A stretch of DNA of 64,000 nucleotides. Source: Gemmatimonadota bacterium. Its GTDB lineage: Bacteria; Gemmatimonadota; Gemmatimonadetes; Longimicrobiales; Gaopeijiaceae. Below are positions 51,357 through 59,836 of this stretch, piece after piece. The stretch is taken from contig JAJEBR010000005.1 in NCBI GenBank assembly GCA_022822445.1, positions 62,001 through 126,000 of the forward strand, given 5' to 3'. The position numbers and the translations under genes were made by a program. Under the pieces are notes generated by a model. It was not told the origin of the DNA. It made no database searches and saw only the letters and a program-made list of their open reading frames with translations. Position 1 is the first letter of the stretch, and each line of letters opens with the position of its first letter.

Positions 51357-53972
51357 ATGAGACGCAACCGTTTCGCAACCACATTCACGCTCGCCGCCCT
51401 GTGCGCAATCGCGCTGCCAGCCGGCGCGCTGATCGCCCAGGACACGGGCGCCGACCAGACCGAGCCGCCGCAGTCGGCCGCTGAAGCGCTTCTGGCCTCG
51501 AAGGACTGGGTCGAGCCGCCAGCCGAGATCCTGGACGCCGTGCTCGCCCCGCGCTACCTGAACGTGTCACTCACCTCGCCCAGCCCGAACAAGCGGTGGT
51601 TCCTCCACCAGGTGACTGACGGGCCGATCACCATGGACCGGTTCGCGCGCCCGTTCGACGAACTCGGGGGGCAGTTCCTCGAACCCCAGTCGAACCGCTC
51701 CCGCAGGCTGTCGGTGCGGGGAGCCGTCGGGTTCAAGCTGATCTCCGCCGCGGACGGCTCGGTGACGGACATCGAGGTGCCCCGCGACGCTCGATTCTCG
51801 AACGCGTCGTGGTCGCCGGACGGGTCGCAGCTGGCCTTCTACGCCCACTACGACACCGAAACGCACATCTACGTGGCCGATCCGGAAAGCGGGCGGTCGC
51901 GGCGGGTGACCCGCGATCCGGTGTTGGCGACCATGGTCACCTCCTTCGCGTGGACCTCGAACGGCGACGAGATCGCCACGGTCCTGGTCCCGGAGGACCG
52001 CGCCCCGCGCCCCATGGAGCCCTCGACGCCCACCGGGCCGCAGGTCAAGCAGACCGAGGACGGCGAGAACATGCTCCGGACCTACGCGAGCCTGATGGCC
52101 ACCCCGTACGACGAGGCCCTCCTGGAGTGGCATGTGACGGGGCAGCTCGCCACGATCGCGGTGGACAACCGCAGAGTGACACGCATCGGCGATCCGGCGA
52201 TGGTCCGCAGCTTCAACTTCTCCCCCGACGGCCAGTACGCCCGGGTCACCACGATGCAGGGGCCGTACAGCTACATCGTGCCGGTCACCAGCTTCGGCCG
52301 GGTCGAGGAGATCTGGGACCGCGAAGGCAACGTGCTCGCAGAACTCGACGAGACGGAGCTGAACACGGGGATCCGCGGGACTCCCGCCGCCCCCGGCGTG
52401 GCCGGCGAGGAAGAGGAGCCCGACCGCCGCCAGATGACCTGGCGCCGCGACGGAGCCGGCCTGACCTACCTGCAGATGGAGCCGGAGCCGGAGGAGGAGG
52501 AGGGGGATGACACCGCGGACGAGGAAGAGGCGGAGGAGGACGAGGAGCGGCGAGGCCCGCGCAAGGACCGGGTCATGCTCTGGTCGCCCCCGTTCGGGGA
52601 GGACGATGTGACCGTCGTCTACGAGACCAACCGCAGGATGGGTTCGGTCCGCTATTCGGAGGGCTACGAGTGGATCTTCGTGACCCAGGGCGCAGGCGGT
52701 GGCGGTGCTGCCCGGTTCGGTGGCGGCGGAGGCGGCGGCACGAGCACCCAGTACGCCGCCCGGCTGGACCAGCCCGACTCGACGTACACGTTCATCGAGT
52801 GGGACAGGAGCGACTTCTACGCCAACCCGGGTTCGCTGGTCTCGGACGACGGATGGGTGGAGATCGTCGGCGAGCCGGGAGCGGAGACCGTCTTCCTGAC
52901 CGGGACGATCTATCACGAGGATCCGCTGGAGTCGTCGCCCCAGTCCTTCATGGACCGGGTTTCGGTTCGGACCGGCGAGAAGGAGCGCGTCTACGAGAGC
53001 TCCAACGACGGCCAGTACGAGCGCATCTCGACCGTGCTCGACGCCGACGCGGGAAGGCTCATCGTCAGCCATGAAACGCCGACCCGGATCAGGCAGTCGT
53101 ACCTGGTGGAAGGCGACACGCGCACGCAGATGACCAACAACGTCGACTACACCCCGGACATCACCAACGCGCCGCGCCAGCGCTTCACCGTGGAGCGCCC
53201 GGACGGGTTCCGCTTCCTGGTGAACGTCACGCTGCCGCCGGACTTCGTCGAAGGCGAGCGGCGCCCGGCGATGTTCTGGTTCTATCCGCGCGAGTACGCC
53301 GACCAGGAGTCCTACGACGAGCGGGGGCGCACCTTCAACAAGAACGCCTTCCCCAACTTCGGAAGCCGCTCCATGGAGTACCTGATCCGGCTGGGCTACG
53401 TCGTGGTCGAACCCGATGCGCCGATCGTCGGCGAGTCGGGCCGCATGAACAACAACTACGAGCACGACCTGCGCAACAACCTCGCCGCGGTGATCGACGA
53501 GCTGGACGCGCGCGGCATCATCGACCGGCAGCGCCTCGGCCTGGGCGGGCACTCCTACGGAGCCTTCGGTACCGTGAACGCGATGGTGCACACGCCCTTC
53601 TTCAGGGCCGGGATCGCCGGAGACGGGAACTACAACCGCACCTTCACCCCGCTCGGGTTCCAGTCCGAGCGGAGGGTCTTCTGGGATGCGCGCGAGGTGT
53701 ACCTGGGGATGTCGCCCTTCGTGTACGCGAACAACCTCACCGGCGCGGTGCTGCTGTACCACGGCATGCACGACCAGAACGTCGGCACGGCTCCGGACCA
53801 CTCGCCGCGCCTCTTCCACGCGCTCAACGGACTGGGCAAGACGGCGGCGATGTACCTCTACCCGTTCGAAGATCACGGCCCGGCGACCCGCGAGTCGATT
53901 CTGGACCTGTGGGGGCGCTGGACCGCGTGGCTGGAGGTGCACCTGGCGGAGAAGGAGCGGCCGGTGACGTGA
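51357..53972 (+). CDS. exported S9-family (prolyl oligopeptidase-type) peptidase
   Basis: The start at ATG 51357 follows GGAG by 9 bases and begins a clean signal peptide (MRRNRFATTFTLAALCAIALPAGALIAQ); the frame runs to 51288. A beta-propeller (WSPDGSQLAFYAHYD etc.) with an acidic insert 'EEEEGDDTADEEEAEEDEE' and a Gly-rich 'GGGGAARFGGGGGGG' loop precedes the hydrolase domain. The nucleophile Ser733 is in 'GLGGHSYGAFG', Asp in 'HGMHDQNVG', His840 in 'FEDHGPATR'. The family cleaves oligopeptides, some after Glu. About 871 residues. Confidence 0.92.
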   Translation: MRRNRFATTFTLAALCAIALPAGALIAQDTGADQTEPPQSAAEALLASKDWVEPPAEILDAVLAPRYLNVSLTSPSPNKRWFLHQVTDGPITMDRFARPFDELGGQFLEPQSNRSRRLSVRGAVGFKLISAADGSVTDIEVPRDARFSNASWSPDGSQLAFYAHYDTETHIYVADPESGRSRRVTRDPVLATMVTSFAWTSNGDEIATVLVPEDRAPRPMEPSTPTGPQVKQTEDGENMLRTYASLMATPYDEALLEWHVTGQLATIAVDNRRVTRIGDPAMVRSFNFSPDGQYARVTTMQGPYSYIVPVTSFGRVEEIWDREGNVLAELDETELNTGIRGTPAAPGVAGEEEEPDRRQMTWRRDGAGLTYLQMEPEPEEEEGDDTADEEEAEEDEERRGPRKDRVMLWSPPFGEDDVTVVYETNRRMGSVRYSEGYEWIFVTQGAGGGGAARFGGGGGGGTSTQYAARLDQPDSTYTFIEWDRSDFYANPGSLVSDDGWVEIVGEPGAETVFLTGTIYHEDPLESSPQSFMDRVSVRTGEKERVYESSNDGQYERISTVLDADAGRLIVSHETPTRIRQSYLVEGDTRTQMTNNVDYTPDITNAPRQRFTVERPDGFRFLVNVTLPPDFVEGERRPAMFWFYPREYADQESYDERGRTFNKNAFPNFGSRSMEYLIRLGYVVVEPDAPIVGESGRMNNNYEHDLRNNLAAVIDELDARGIIDRQRLGLGGHSYGAFGTVNAMVHTPFFRAGIAGDGNYNRTFTPLGFQSERRVFWDAREVYLGMSPFVYANNLTGAVLLYHGMHDQNVGTAPDHSPRLFHALNGLGKTAAMYLYPFEDHGPATRESILDLWGRWTAWLEVHLAEKERPVT

Positions 53973-53988
53973 CCCCGGTGCGCCCGCG

Positions 53989-56283
53989 ATGAGGGCCACG
54001 ACACACACCCACCAGCGCCTGGGGCTGCCGGGCGCGACCGGCTTGGGCGTAGGTGCCATCGTCGGCGGCGGCATCCTGGCGCTGGCGGGCGTGGCCTTTG
54101 CGACGACGGGGCCGAGCGCGATCGTGGCCTTCGCCCTGAACGGGGTGATCGCGCTCATCACGGTGTGCTCGTTCGCCGAGCTCGCCGCGCGGTTTCCGCG
54201 GTCGGGGGGCACCTATACGTACGCGCGCAGGGTCCTCACGGTCGAGGCCGCCTTCGGGGTGGGGTGGGTGGTGTGGTTCGCCTCGGTGGTGGCGGCGGTG
54301 CTGTTCGCGATGGGGTTCGCGGTCTTCCTGGTCCCCTTCCTCGAGCAGGTCGCGCTTCTCACGGGCGGTGAGGTCCCGGGCTGGCTGGGGTCGCGCCTCG
54401 CGCTGGTCGCGTATGCGCTTGCGGCGGTGGGCTTCTTTTCGTGGCGCCTCATGCGGACGGCGGCGGGACGGGGCCAGTGGGAGACGGTGGGGAAGGTCGT
54501 CGTATTCGGCGTGCTGATCGTGGCCGGCTTCTTCGCCCTTGCCGGCGAGGCACCGGCGCCCGGCGCACTGGCGGCGCGCTTCCGCCCGTTCTTCTCGGAC
54601 GGCTTCACGGGCCTGGCCCAGGCGATGGGCTACACCTTCATCGCGCTGCGGGGATTCGAACTGATCGCGGCGGCAGGCGGCGAGGTGCGCGACGCGAAGC
54701 GCAACCTGCCCCGGGCGATGTTCCTGTCGCTCGGCGCCGCGCTGGTCATCTACCTCCCCCTGCTCTTCCTGATCGTGGCGGTGGGGGCGCCGGGCCAGCC
54801 GGTCACCCAGGTGGCGGCGGAGCACCCGGAGATCCTCGTGGCGGTGGCCGCCCGCAGTTTCATGGGCCCCGTCGGCTACTGGCTGGTGGTCGCGGCCGGG
54901 CTGCTGTCGATGCTCTCCGCGCTGCAGGCCAACCTCCTGGCCGCCTCCCGCTTCGCGCGCACGATGGGCGGGGACCGCACGCTGCCGCCGCGCTACGCCC
55001 GGCTCGCACCCGGAACCGGCACGCCGACCGCGGCAGTGCGCCTGAGCGCCATCGTGGTCGCGTTCCTCCTCATCGCGGTCCCGGACGTCGCGGCCGCCGG
55101 CGCGGTGGCCAGCCTCATCTTCCTGACGAGCTTCGCGCTGACGCACGGGATCGGGTATCTGGCGCGGAGGCGGGCGGGCAGGCCCGATGGATTCAGCACG
55201 CCCTGGTTCCCGGCGGTGCCGGTGGTGGGTGGCTCGGCCTGCCTGGCGATCGGCCTCTACCTGGCGATCGCGGTGCCGCCGGCCGGCATCCTGGCCGCGC
55301 TCTGGCTGGGGGTGGGAGCGATCTTCTACGCGATCTGCCTGGCGCCGCGCGCGCGGGTGGTGCACGCGTCCTCCGAGGGGATGGACCCCCACATTGTGAA
55401 GCGGCGCGGCCGCCGGCCGGTGGTGCTGACGCCGATCGCGAACCCCGCCAGCGCCGAGACCCTGGTCACGATGGCGAAGGCGCTGGCGCCGCCCGACGTC
55501 GCACGGGTGCAGCTGCTCTCGGTGGTTGCGCCGCCGGAGCGCTACGACCCCGACGAGCTGCCGCGCGGGGTCCGCGATGCCCAGGCGGTCCTCGGGGGGG
55601 CGCTGAGCACCGCGATGGAGGTGGATCTCCGACCGGAGGCGCTGATCACGCTGCACAGCGATCCCTGGGGGGAGATCGCCCGGGTGGCGGAAGCGACACG
55701 TTGCGAGAGCCTGCTCCTCGGCGTCGGGCACCTCGACGATTCGCTGATGACGGGGTCGCTTGCCCGCCTGATCGGCGCGGTCGACGCCGACGTGGTGACC
55801 CTGCGCGCCCCGAGTGAATGGACGCCGGCGATGGCCCGGAGGATCCTGATTCCGTCACGCGGCGGTCGCGACCGGAGCCCGGTCCGCGCCCGTCTGCTCG
55901 GAAGCCTCGGCCGGACCGCGCCCCGCGACGTGACCTTCCTGGGGGTGCTGTCGGAGGAGACCGGGGCCGGCGGACGGCGAAGGGCGCGGCGGGATCTGGA
56001 GCGCCTCGCCTGGGACGAGATGGGAGAGTCCGCCCACGCCGAGCTGGCCCTCGGGGACGACATCGCGGAGGAAGTCGCGCGCCGCGCCGACGAGACCGAC
56101 CTGCTGATTCTGGGATTCCACCGCAGCGGGCGCCGGCGCGCCGTCTTCAGCAGCCTCATGCTGAGGATCGCCCGGGCGACGCAGTGCCCCCTGCTGATGA
56201 TCAGCCACCGCCGCGGTTCCGCCCTGCTGCCGGAGGCGTCGCGGCTCATCCCCGAGGCCGCGCGGCGGGTGGGCTCGGGGTGA
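53989..56283 (+). CDS. APC-superfamily amino acid permease fused to universal-stress-protein domains
   Basis: 764 residues. Residues 1-455: 12 transmembrane helices with the APC start 'GLGVGAIVGGGILALAGVAFATTGPSAIVAFALNG' and 'SFAELAARFPRSGGTYTYARRVL'. Residues about 480-755: two UspA-like cytoplasmic folds ('RRPVVLTPIANPASAETLVTMAKALAP' and 'ARRILIPSRGGRDRSPVRARLLG' to 'ADETDLLILGFHRSGRRRAVFSSLMLRIARATQCPLLMI'). The second retains a Gly-rich nucleotide-type loop, weakly. The fusion suggests transport gated by ATP/AMP or stress signals. Confidence 0.9.
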   Translation: MRATTHTHQRLGLPGATGLGVGAIVGGGILALAGVAFATTGPSAIVAFALNGVIALITVCSFAELAARFPRSGGTYTYARRVLTVEAAFGVGWVVWFASVVAAVLFAMGFAVFLVPFLEQVALLTGGEVPGWLGSRLALVAYALAAVGFFSWRLMRTAAGRGQWETVGKVVVFGVLIVAGFFALAGEAPAPGALAARFRPFFSDGFTGLAQAMGYTFIALRGFELIAAAGGEVRDAKRNLPRAMFLSLGAALVIYLPLLFLIVAVGAPGQPVTQVAAEHPEILVAVAARSFMGPVGYWLVVAAGLLSMLSALQANLLAASRFARTMGGDRTLPPRYARLAPGTGTPTAAVRLSAIVVAFLLIAVPDVAAAGAVASLIFLTSFALTHGIGYLARRRAGRPDGFSTPWFPAVPVVGGSACLAIGLYLAIAVPPAGILAALWLGVGAIFYAICLAPRARVVHASSEGMDPHIVKRRGRRPVVLTPIANPASAETLVTMAKALAPPDVARVQLLSVVAPPERYDPDELPRGVRDAQAVLGGALSTAMEVDLRPEALITLHSDPWGEIARVAEATRCESLLLGVGHLDDSLMTGSLARLIGAVDADVVTLRAPSEWTPAMARRILIPSRGGRDRSPVRARLLGSLGRTAPRDVTFLGVLSEETGAGGRRRARRDLERLAWDEMGESAHAELALGDDIAEEVARRADETDLLILGFHRSGRRRAVFSSLMLRIARATQCPLLMISHRRGSALLPEASRLIPEAARRVGSG

Positions 56284-56460
56284 TTGGACCCGCAAGTCGT
56301 ACCTGGCCCCTGACGTCGCGCGCTCGGGCCAAGGCCGCGCGATCAATAATGTAAATTTTATTACGTTAAGAATAATTATCTAATAGGATTGTCGGCCCAG
56401 CTCCTCCAGCAGACGTTGGTACACACCGGCGGCGGCGTCGACGCGCGACGGCAACCGCTC

Positions 56461-56570
56461 CCGGTCCGCTGCAGTCACCCGGCGATCCCGCACCGCCATC
56501 CCTTCGTCGCAACCTGCCGGCCCGGTGCCTCGCCGCCCCCGGTGCGACGCGGGAATACCCACGGATTGCT
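56461..56570. repeat. palindromic dispersed element, copy 4 (most degenerate)
   Basis: GTCCGCTGCAGTCACCCGGCGATCC and, later, GGTGCGACGCGGGAATACCCACGG parallel the two halves of copy 2 in the same orientation. End symmetry is mostly lost. Confidence 0.55.
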
Positions 56571-56613
56571 CGCCCGGTCCGCGCCCCGTGGAACCAACCG
56601 CCCCGGACAGTGT

Positions 56614-56655
56614 ACTAAGGAAATAGTTGACATTCCGCACCGCGCCCCATACCTT
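56614..56655 (+). promoter_or_regulatory. promoter and BlaI-type operator
   Basis: Consensus TTGACA (56627-56632), 17-base spacer, TACCTT (56650-56655). ACTA-aggaaa-TAGT (56614-56627) overlaps the -35 and TACTAA (56658-56663) follows the -10; both resemble halves of BlaI/MecI boxes (TACTA...TAGTA). The next gene encodes such a repressor, so autoregulation is likely. Confidence 0.65.
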
Positions 56656-56717
56656 CCTACTAACGATTTGGGAACATCAACACGAAGGCGGGCGGGAAGG
56701 CCCGCAGGGAGGCGACC

Positions 56718-57095
56718 TTGAACCGTAGACTGACCGAGCGCGAACTCGACATCATGTCGGTCCTGTGGGACCTGGGGTCGGCAACGGTCGCCGAGGTGAA
56801 CGAGTGCCTGGAGGACGACCTCGCCTACAACACCGTCCTCACGGTGCTGCGCATCCTGGAGGCGAAGGGTCTGGTCGACCATCGCAAGGAGGGGCGCGCC
56901 CACCGGTACCATCCTCTCCTCGGGCGCGAGGAAGCGGGACGGTCCGTCGTCGCGCGCATGCGGGACAAGCTCTTCAAGGGTTCGGCCGAGCTGCTCATGA
57001 CTCAGCTCGTATCGGAAGAACAGCTTTCGCCGGAGGCCGTGAAGCGCCTCCGCAAGCTGCTGGATCAGCGTCTGGAAAAGGAGAAAGAACGATGA
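56718..57095 (+). CDS. BlaI/MecI/CopY-family repressor
   Basis: 125 residues from TTG 56718 with GGGAGG upstream. The winged helix is 'LTERELDIMSVLWDLGSATVAEVNECLEDDLAYNTVLTVLRILEAKGLVDHRKEGRAHRYHPL' and a C-terminal dimer helix follows ('LRKLLDQRLEKEKER'). In the family, cleavage or release upon signal from an M56 membrane protease lifts repression. Its stop overlaps the next ATG (ATGA). Confidence 0.94.
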   Translation: MNRRLTERELDIMSVLWDLGSATVAEVNECLEDDLAYNTVLTVLRILEAKGLVDHRKEGRAHRYHPLLGREEAGRSVVARMRDKLFKGSAELLMTQLVSEEQLSPEAVKRLRKLLDQRLEKEKER

Positions 57096-58513
57096 TTGCC
57101 GCGTGGATGCTCTGGTCGATCGGAGCGGGCCTGCTGTTTCTGGTGGCGGGCCTGGCGATGGAAAGGATCCTCGATGGAGGGCGCCGCTGGGTCTGGGTGG
57201 GGGCCGGTCTGGGGACGGTCGCGCTCACCGCGATGCGGGTCTTCTCGGGTAGCGGAACCGGATCGGGCGGCGGTGTGGAGGTGGGCCGCGTGGTGGGCCT
57301 GGTGCCGGCTGGCGCCGAGGGCGCTGTAGCGGGCACCGCGCCGGGACTGCCCGGGTTCGCCGTGCCGTACGATTCGTTGCTGCACGGACTGGATGCGATC
57401 CTTCTCCTCGGATGGGTGGTGTTGTCCGGCGGCCTCGCGCTCTGGGCCCTGATCGGGACCGCCGACATCCTGCACCGGCGCAGCTTCTGGGAACGGGGCA
57501 CGCTGCTGGGCCGCTCGGTGCTCTGGGCACGGAATGCCGGCCCCGCGGTGGTCGGACTCCTGCGCCCCCGGGTCGTGCTGCCGGCCTGGGTGAGGAGCGT
57601 GGAGCCCTCCAGACAGAAGCTGATTCTCGCGCACGAAGAGGAACATCTGGGGGCCGGCGATGCCGTGCTGCGCTTCGCGATGGCGGTGCTCCTCATCGCG
57701 TTCCCGTGGAACCCGGCGATCTGGTTCCACTACCGCCGCCTCTGCCTGGCCATCGAACTCGATTGCGACCGGCGCGTCATGCAGCGGCATCCGCACCGCC
57801 GCTGGCTCTACGGGGACCTGCTCTTCCGCGTCGGCGCCCGCGTCGGATCCCGCCCGGGGCTCGCTCTGGCCGCCTTCGCGGAACAACCGTCGTTCCTCGA
57901 GACACGGATCCGCAAGCTGCTCAGCAAGGCCCCCGAGGCGGGGATGGCCCGGGTCGCGTTCCTCGCCTTCGCCGCGATCATGGTGATCGCCGTGGCCGTG
58001 TGGGTGCCGGGGATCACGAAGGAAGCGGACGCGCCGGTGCCGGAAGCGGTCACCGCGGAACCCGAGCTGGAGCCGATGGAGGATGCCGCGCCTGAGCCGG
58101 AAGCCGGCAGGGAGATCATCGTTACGGGAATCGCCGGGAGTGAGCCCATCGTCATCGAACCGCCGTCCCCGGCGGAGCTGGAAGCCGACGCGGAACTCCG
58201 GGAGGGACCGCAGTTCGTCGTGCACACCGTCAGGCCGAGGTTGCTCAACCAAGATGAGGTGAACAGGGTTCTGGAGCGCGAGTATCCGCCGCTGCTGATG
58301 GACGCGGGCATCGGCGGCACCGTCCAGGTCCACCTGTTCATCGAGCGGCACGGACGGGTCGGGAATGCGCTCGTCAAGGAGAGTTCGGGGCACGTGGGTC
58401 TGGACGAGGCGGCCCTGAAAGTGGCCATGGCCGCGAGGTTTTCTCCCGCGATGAACCGGGAGGAACCGGTGGCGCTCTGGATCACGCTCGACATCGCCTT
58501 CGAGGCGAACTAG
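57092..58513 (+). CDS. M56 (BlaR1-like) membrane metallopeptidase with TonB-like C-terminus
   Basis: 473 residues. Transmembrane helices at about 2-22, 35-50, 95-120 and 290-310. The zinc motif HEEEH is at 181-185 with a further acidic 'AIELDCDRRVM'. After the last helix, a Pro/Glu linker leads to a TonB_C-type domain ('YPPLLMDAGIGGTVQVHLFIERHGRVGNALVKESSGHVGLDEAALKVAMAARFSPA'). BlaR1-like proteins cleave BlaI repressors; the TonB-like tail instead of a penicillin-sensor is a known variant. Beta-lactam linkage is not shown. Confidence 0.92.
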   Translation: MIAAWMLWSIGAGLLFLVAGLAMERILDGGRRWVWVGAGLGTVALTAMRVFSGSGTGSGGGVEVGRVVGLVPAGAEGAVAGTAPGLPGFAVPYDSLLHGLDAILLLGWVVLSGGLALWALIGTADILHRRSFWERGTLLGRSVLWARNAGPAVVGLLRPRVVLPAWVRSVEPSRQKLILAHEEEHLGAGDAVLRFAMAVLLIAFPWNPAIWFHYRRLCLAIELDCDRRVMQRHPHRRWLYGDLLFRVGARVGSRPGLALAAFAEQPSFLETRIRKLLSKAPEAGMARVAFLAFAAIMVIAVAVWVPGITKEADAPVPEAVTAEPELEPMEDAAPEPEAGREIIVTGIAGSEPIVIEPPSPAELEADAELREGPQFVVHTVRPRLLNQDEVNRVLEREYPPLLMDAGIGGTVQVHLFIERHGRVGNALVKESSGHVGLDEAALKVAMAARFSPAMNREEPVALWITLDIAFEAN

Positions 58514-58601
58514 CAGGGGGGACCGGGGCGGGCCCCACCGGCCGGCGGGGCACCCCGGGCACGGGGCGAGTCGTGGCATCCGCCAACCGCTACATTTGGG
58601 G

Positions 58602-59633
58602 ATGCCCGGCTCCGCCCCCCTCGCAGCGCCCCTGACCTTCTCGCCCTGCGTGAAGGACTACATGTGGGGGGGCAGGAACCTCGCGCGGCTGACGGGGCGT
58701 ACGCTCCCTGGCGACGTCGTCGCGGAGACGTGGGAGATCTCCGGCCACCGCGCCGGGCCCTCGATCGTCGACTCGGGACCACTGAAGGGGCGCGGCCTGC
58801 CCTCGCTCGTCGAGGAGTACGGGGCGGCGCTGGTCGGGCGGCGCGGGGTGGCTGCTGCCGGCGCGGGCGGCGCTGCCGGCGCGGGCGGCTTCCCGCTGCT
58901 GGTGAAGCTCCTCGACGCGAATCACGCGCTCTCGGTGCAGGTGCACCCCGGCGACGACCACGCGGCCGCGCTGGGCCTGGGCGAACCGGGCAAGACCGAG
59001 ATGTGGTACATCCTGGAGGCGGGTCCGGAGGCACGCATCATTCATGGCCTTCAGCCGGGAACGGACCGGGAGGCGCTGCACCGAGCCGCACTCGGGGGGA
59101 GGCTGCAGGACAGGCTGCGGCGACTGGCGGTGCGGCCGGGCGACGCGGTGATGGTGCCCGCCGGCACCGTCCACGGCATCCTCTCCGGGATCGTCGTGGT
59201 GGAGATCCAGCAGAGCGCGGACACCACGTACCGGATCCACGACTGGGGCCGCACCGGGCCGGACGGGCGGCCGCGGAAGTTGCACATCGAGCGGGCGATG
59301 GAGGTGATCGACTTCGGCGACGCGGGCCCGGGCGTGGCGGAGCCGCGCGCGGTGGAGGCCGGGCCCGGCGTGCGGCGCGAGGTGATCGCCGAGTGCGACA
59401 GGTTCGTGGTGGAGCGGCTCGGCGTGCAGGCGGGGGCCGGGTTCGAGATGGTGCTGGGCGGCGAGACCTTCGAGGTTTGGGGTGTGATGGGGGGGGAGGC
59501 GGTCTTTGCCGGGCGGGGATCGCCGCCGGTCGGGGTGGGGGGGGTGGGGTTCACGCTGCTCCCCGCGACGATGGGGCCGTGCCGCGTCGTGGCGGTCGCC
59601 GATTCGGTGCTGCTGCGCAGCTATCTCCCATAA
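58602..59633 (+). CDS. manA: mannose-6-phosphate isomerase, class I
   Basis: 343 residues from ATG 58602 (a TTG lies two codons upstream). 'KDYMWGGRNLARL', 'AETWEISGH', 'FPLLVKLLDANHALSVQVHPGDDHAA', 'KTEMWYILEA' and 'VPAGTVHGILSGIVVVEIQQSADTTYRIHDW' carry the zinc-ligand His/Glu set of type I PMIs. It converts fructose-6-P and mannose-6-P. It ends in a hairpin before a tRNA gene on the other strand. Confidence 0.93.
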   Translation: MPGSAPLAAPLTFSPCVKDYMWGGRNLARLTGRTLPGDVVAETWEISGHRAGPSIVDSGPLKGRGLPSLVEEYGAALVGRRGVAAAGAGGAAGAGGFPLLVKLLDANHALSVQVHPGDDHAAALGLGEPGKTEMWYILEAGPEARIIHGLQPGTDREALHRAALGGRLQDRLRRLAVRPGDAVMVPAGTVHGILSGIVVVEIQQSADTTYRIHDWGRTGPDGRPRKLHIERAMEVIDFGDAGPGVAEPRAVEAGPGVRREVIAECDRFVVERLGVQAGAGFEMVLGGETFEVWGVMGGEAVFAGRGSPPVGVGGVGFTLLPATMGPCRVVAVADSVLLRSYLP

Positions 59634-59640
59634 CGCAAGC

Positions 59641-59672
59641 AGCCCGCGACGGAAGGTATCCCGCCGCGGGCT
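59641..59672. terminator. hairpin between manA and tRNA-Lys(CTT)
   Basis: AGCCCGCG ... CGCGGGCT is a perfect 8-bp stem with inner CGG/CCG pairs. It lies at the convergent ends of manA and the minus-strand tRNA, so it may end both transcripts. No T-run. Confidence 0.5.
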
Positions 59673-59697
59673 GCCGGGCCCGGTTGCCGCGCCGCAG

Positions 59698-59770
59698 TGC
59701 CCCGCCAGGGACTCGAACCCCGAACCTGCCGATTAAGAGTCGGATGCTCTACCAGTTGAGCTAGCAGGGC
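59698..59770 (-). tRNA. tRNA-Lys (anticodon CTT)
   Basis: On the minus strand: acceptor GCCCTGC/GCGGGGC (one G-T pair), D-arm GCTC/GAGC, anticodon stem TCCGA/TCGGC (end pair loose) with loop CTCTTAA, T-arm CGGGG/CCCTG with TTCGAGT loop, discriminator A. It is the second Lys tRNA of the window. Confidence 0.96.
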
Positions 59771-59836
59771 AGCGACACTGAATATACGGTCTCGAAGCCC
59801 GTGGCAGGAATCCCTGCGGAAGGCGCCTTCCCCGAT

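Larger units (their letters stand above)
56284..56717. other. intergenic region with repeat, possible gene remnant and blaI promoter
   Basis: Holds an AT-rich patch (56345-56390), a degenerate copy of the palindromic element (56461-56570) and the promoter of the BlaI-like gene. On the minus strand 56380-56500 reads a helical tail 'VTAADRERLPSRVDAAAGVYQRLLEELGRQSY' with stop, perhaps the end of a lost gene. No intact gene is seen. Confidence 0.5.

Noticed and set aside
53824..55731. 635-codon minus-strand frame opposite the permease
   Set aside because: Shadow frame rich in Arg/His/Gln with no domain.
56718..58513. Beta-lactam resistance system (BlaI-BlaR1)
   Set aside because: The membrane protein lacks a penicillin-binding sensor domain and no beta-lactamase lies nearby.
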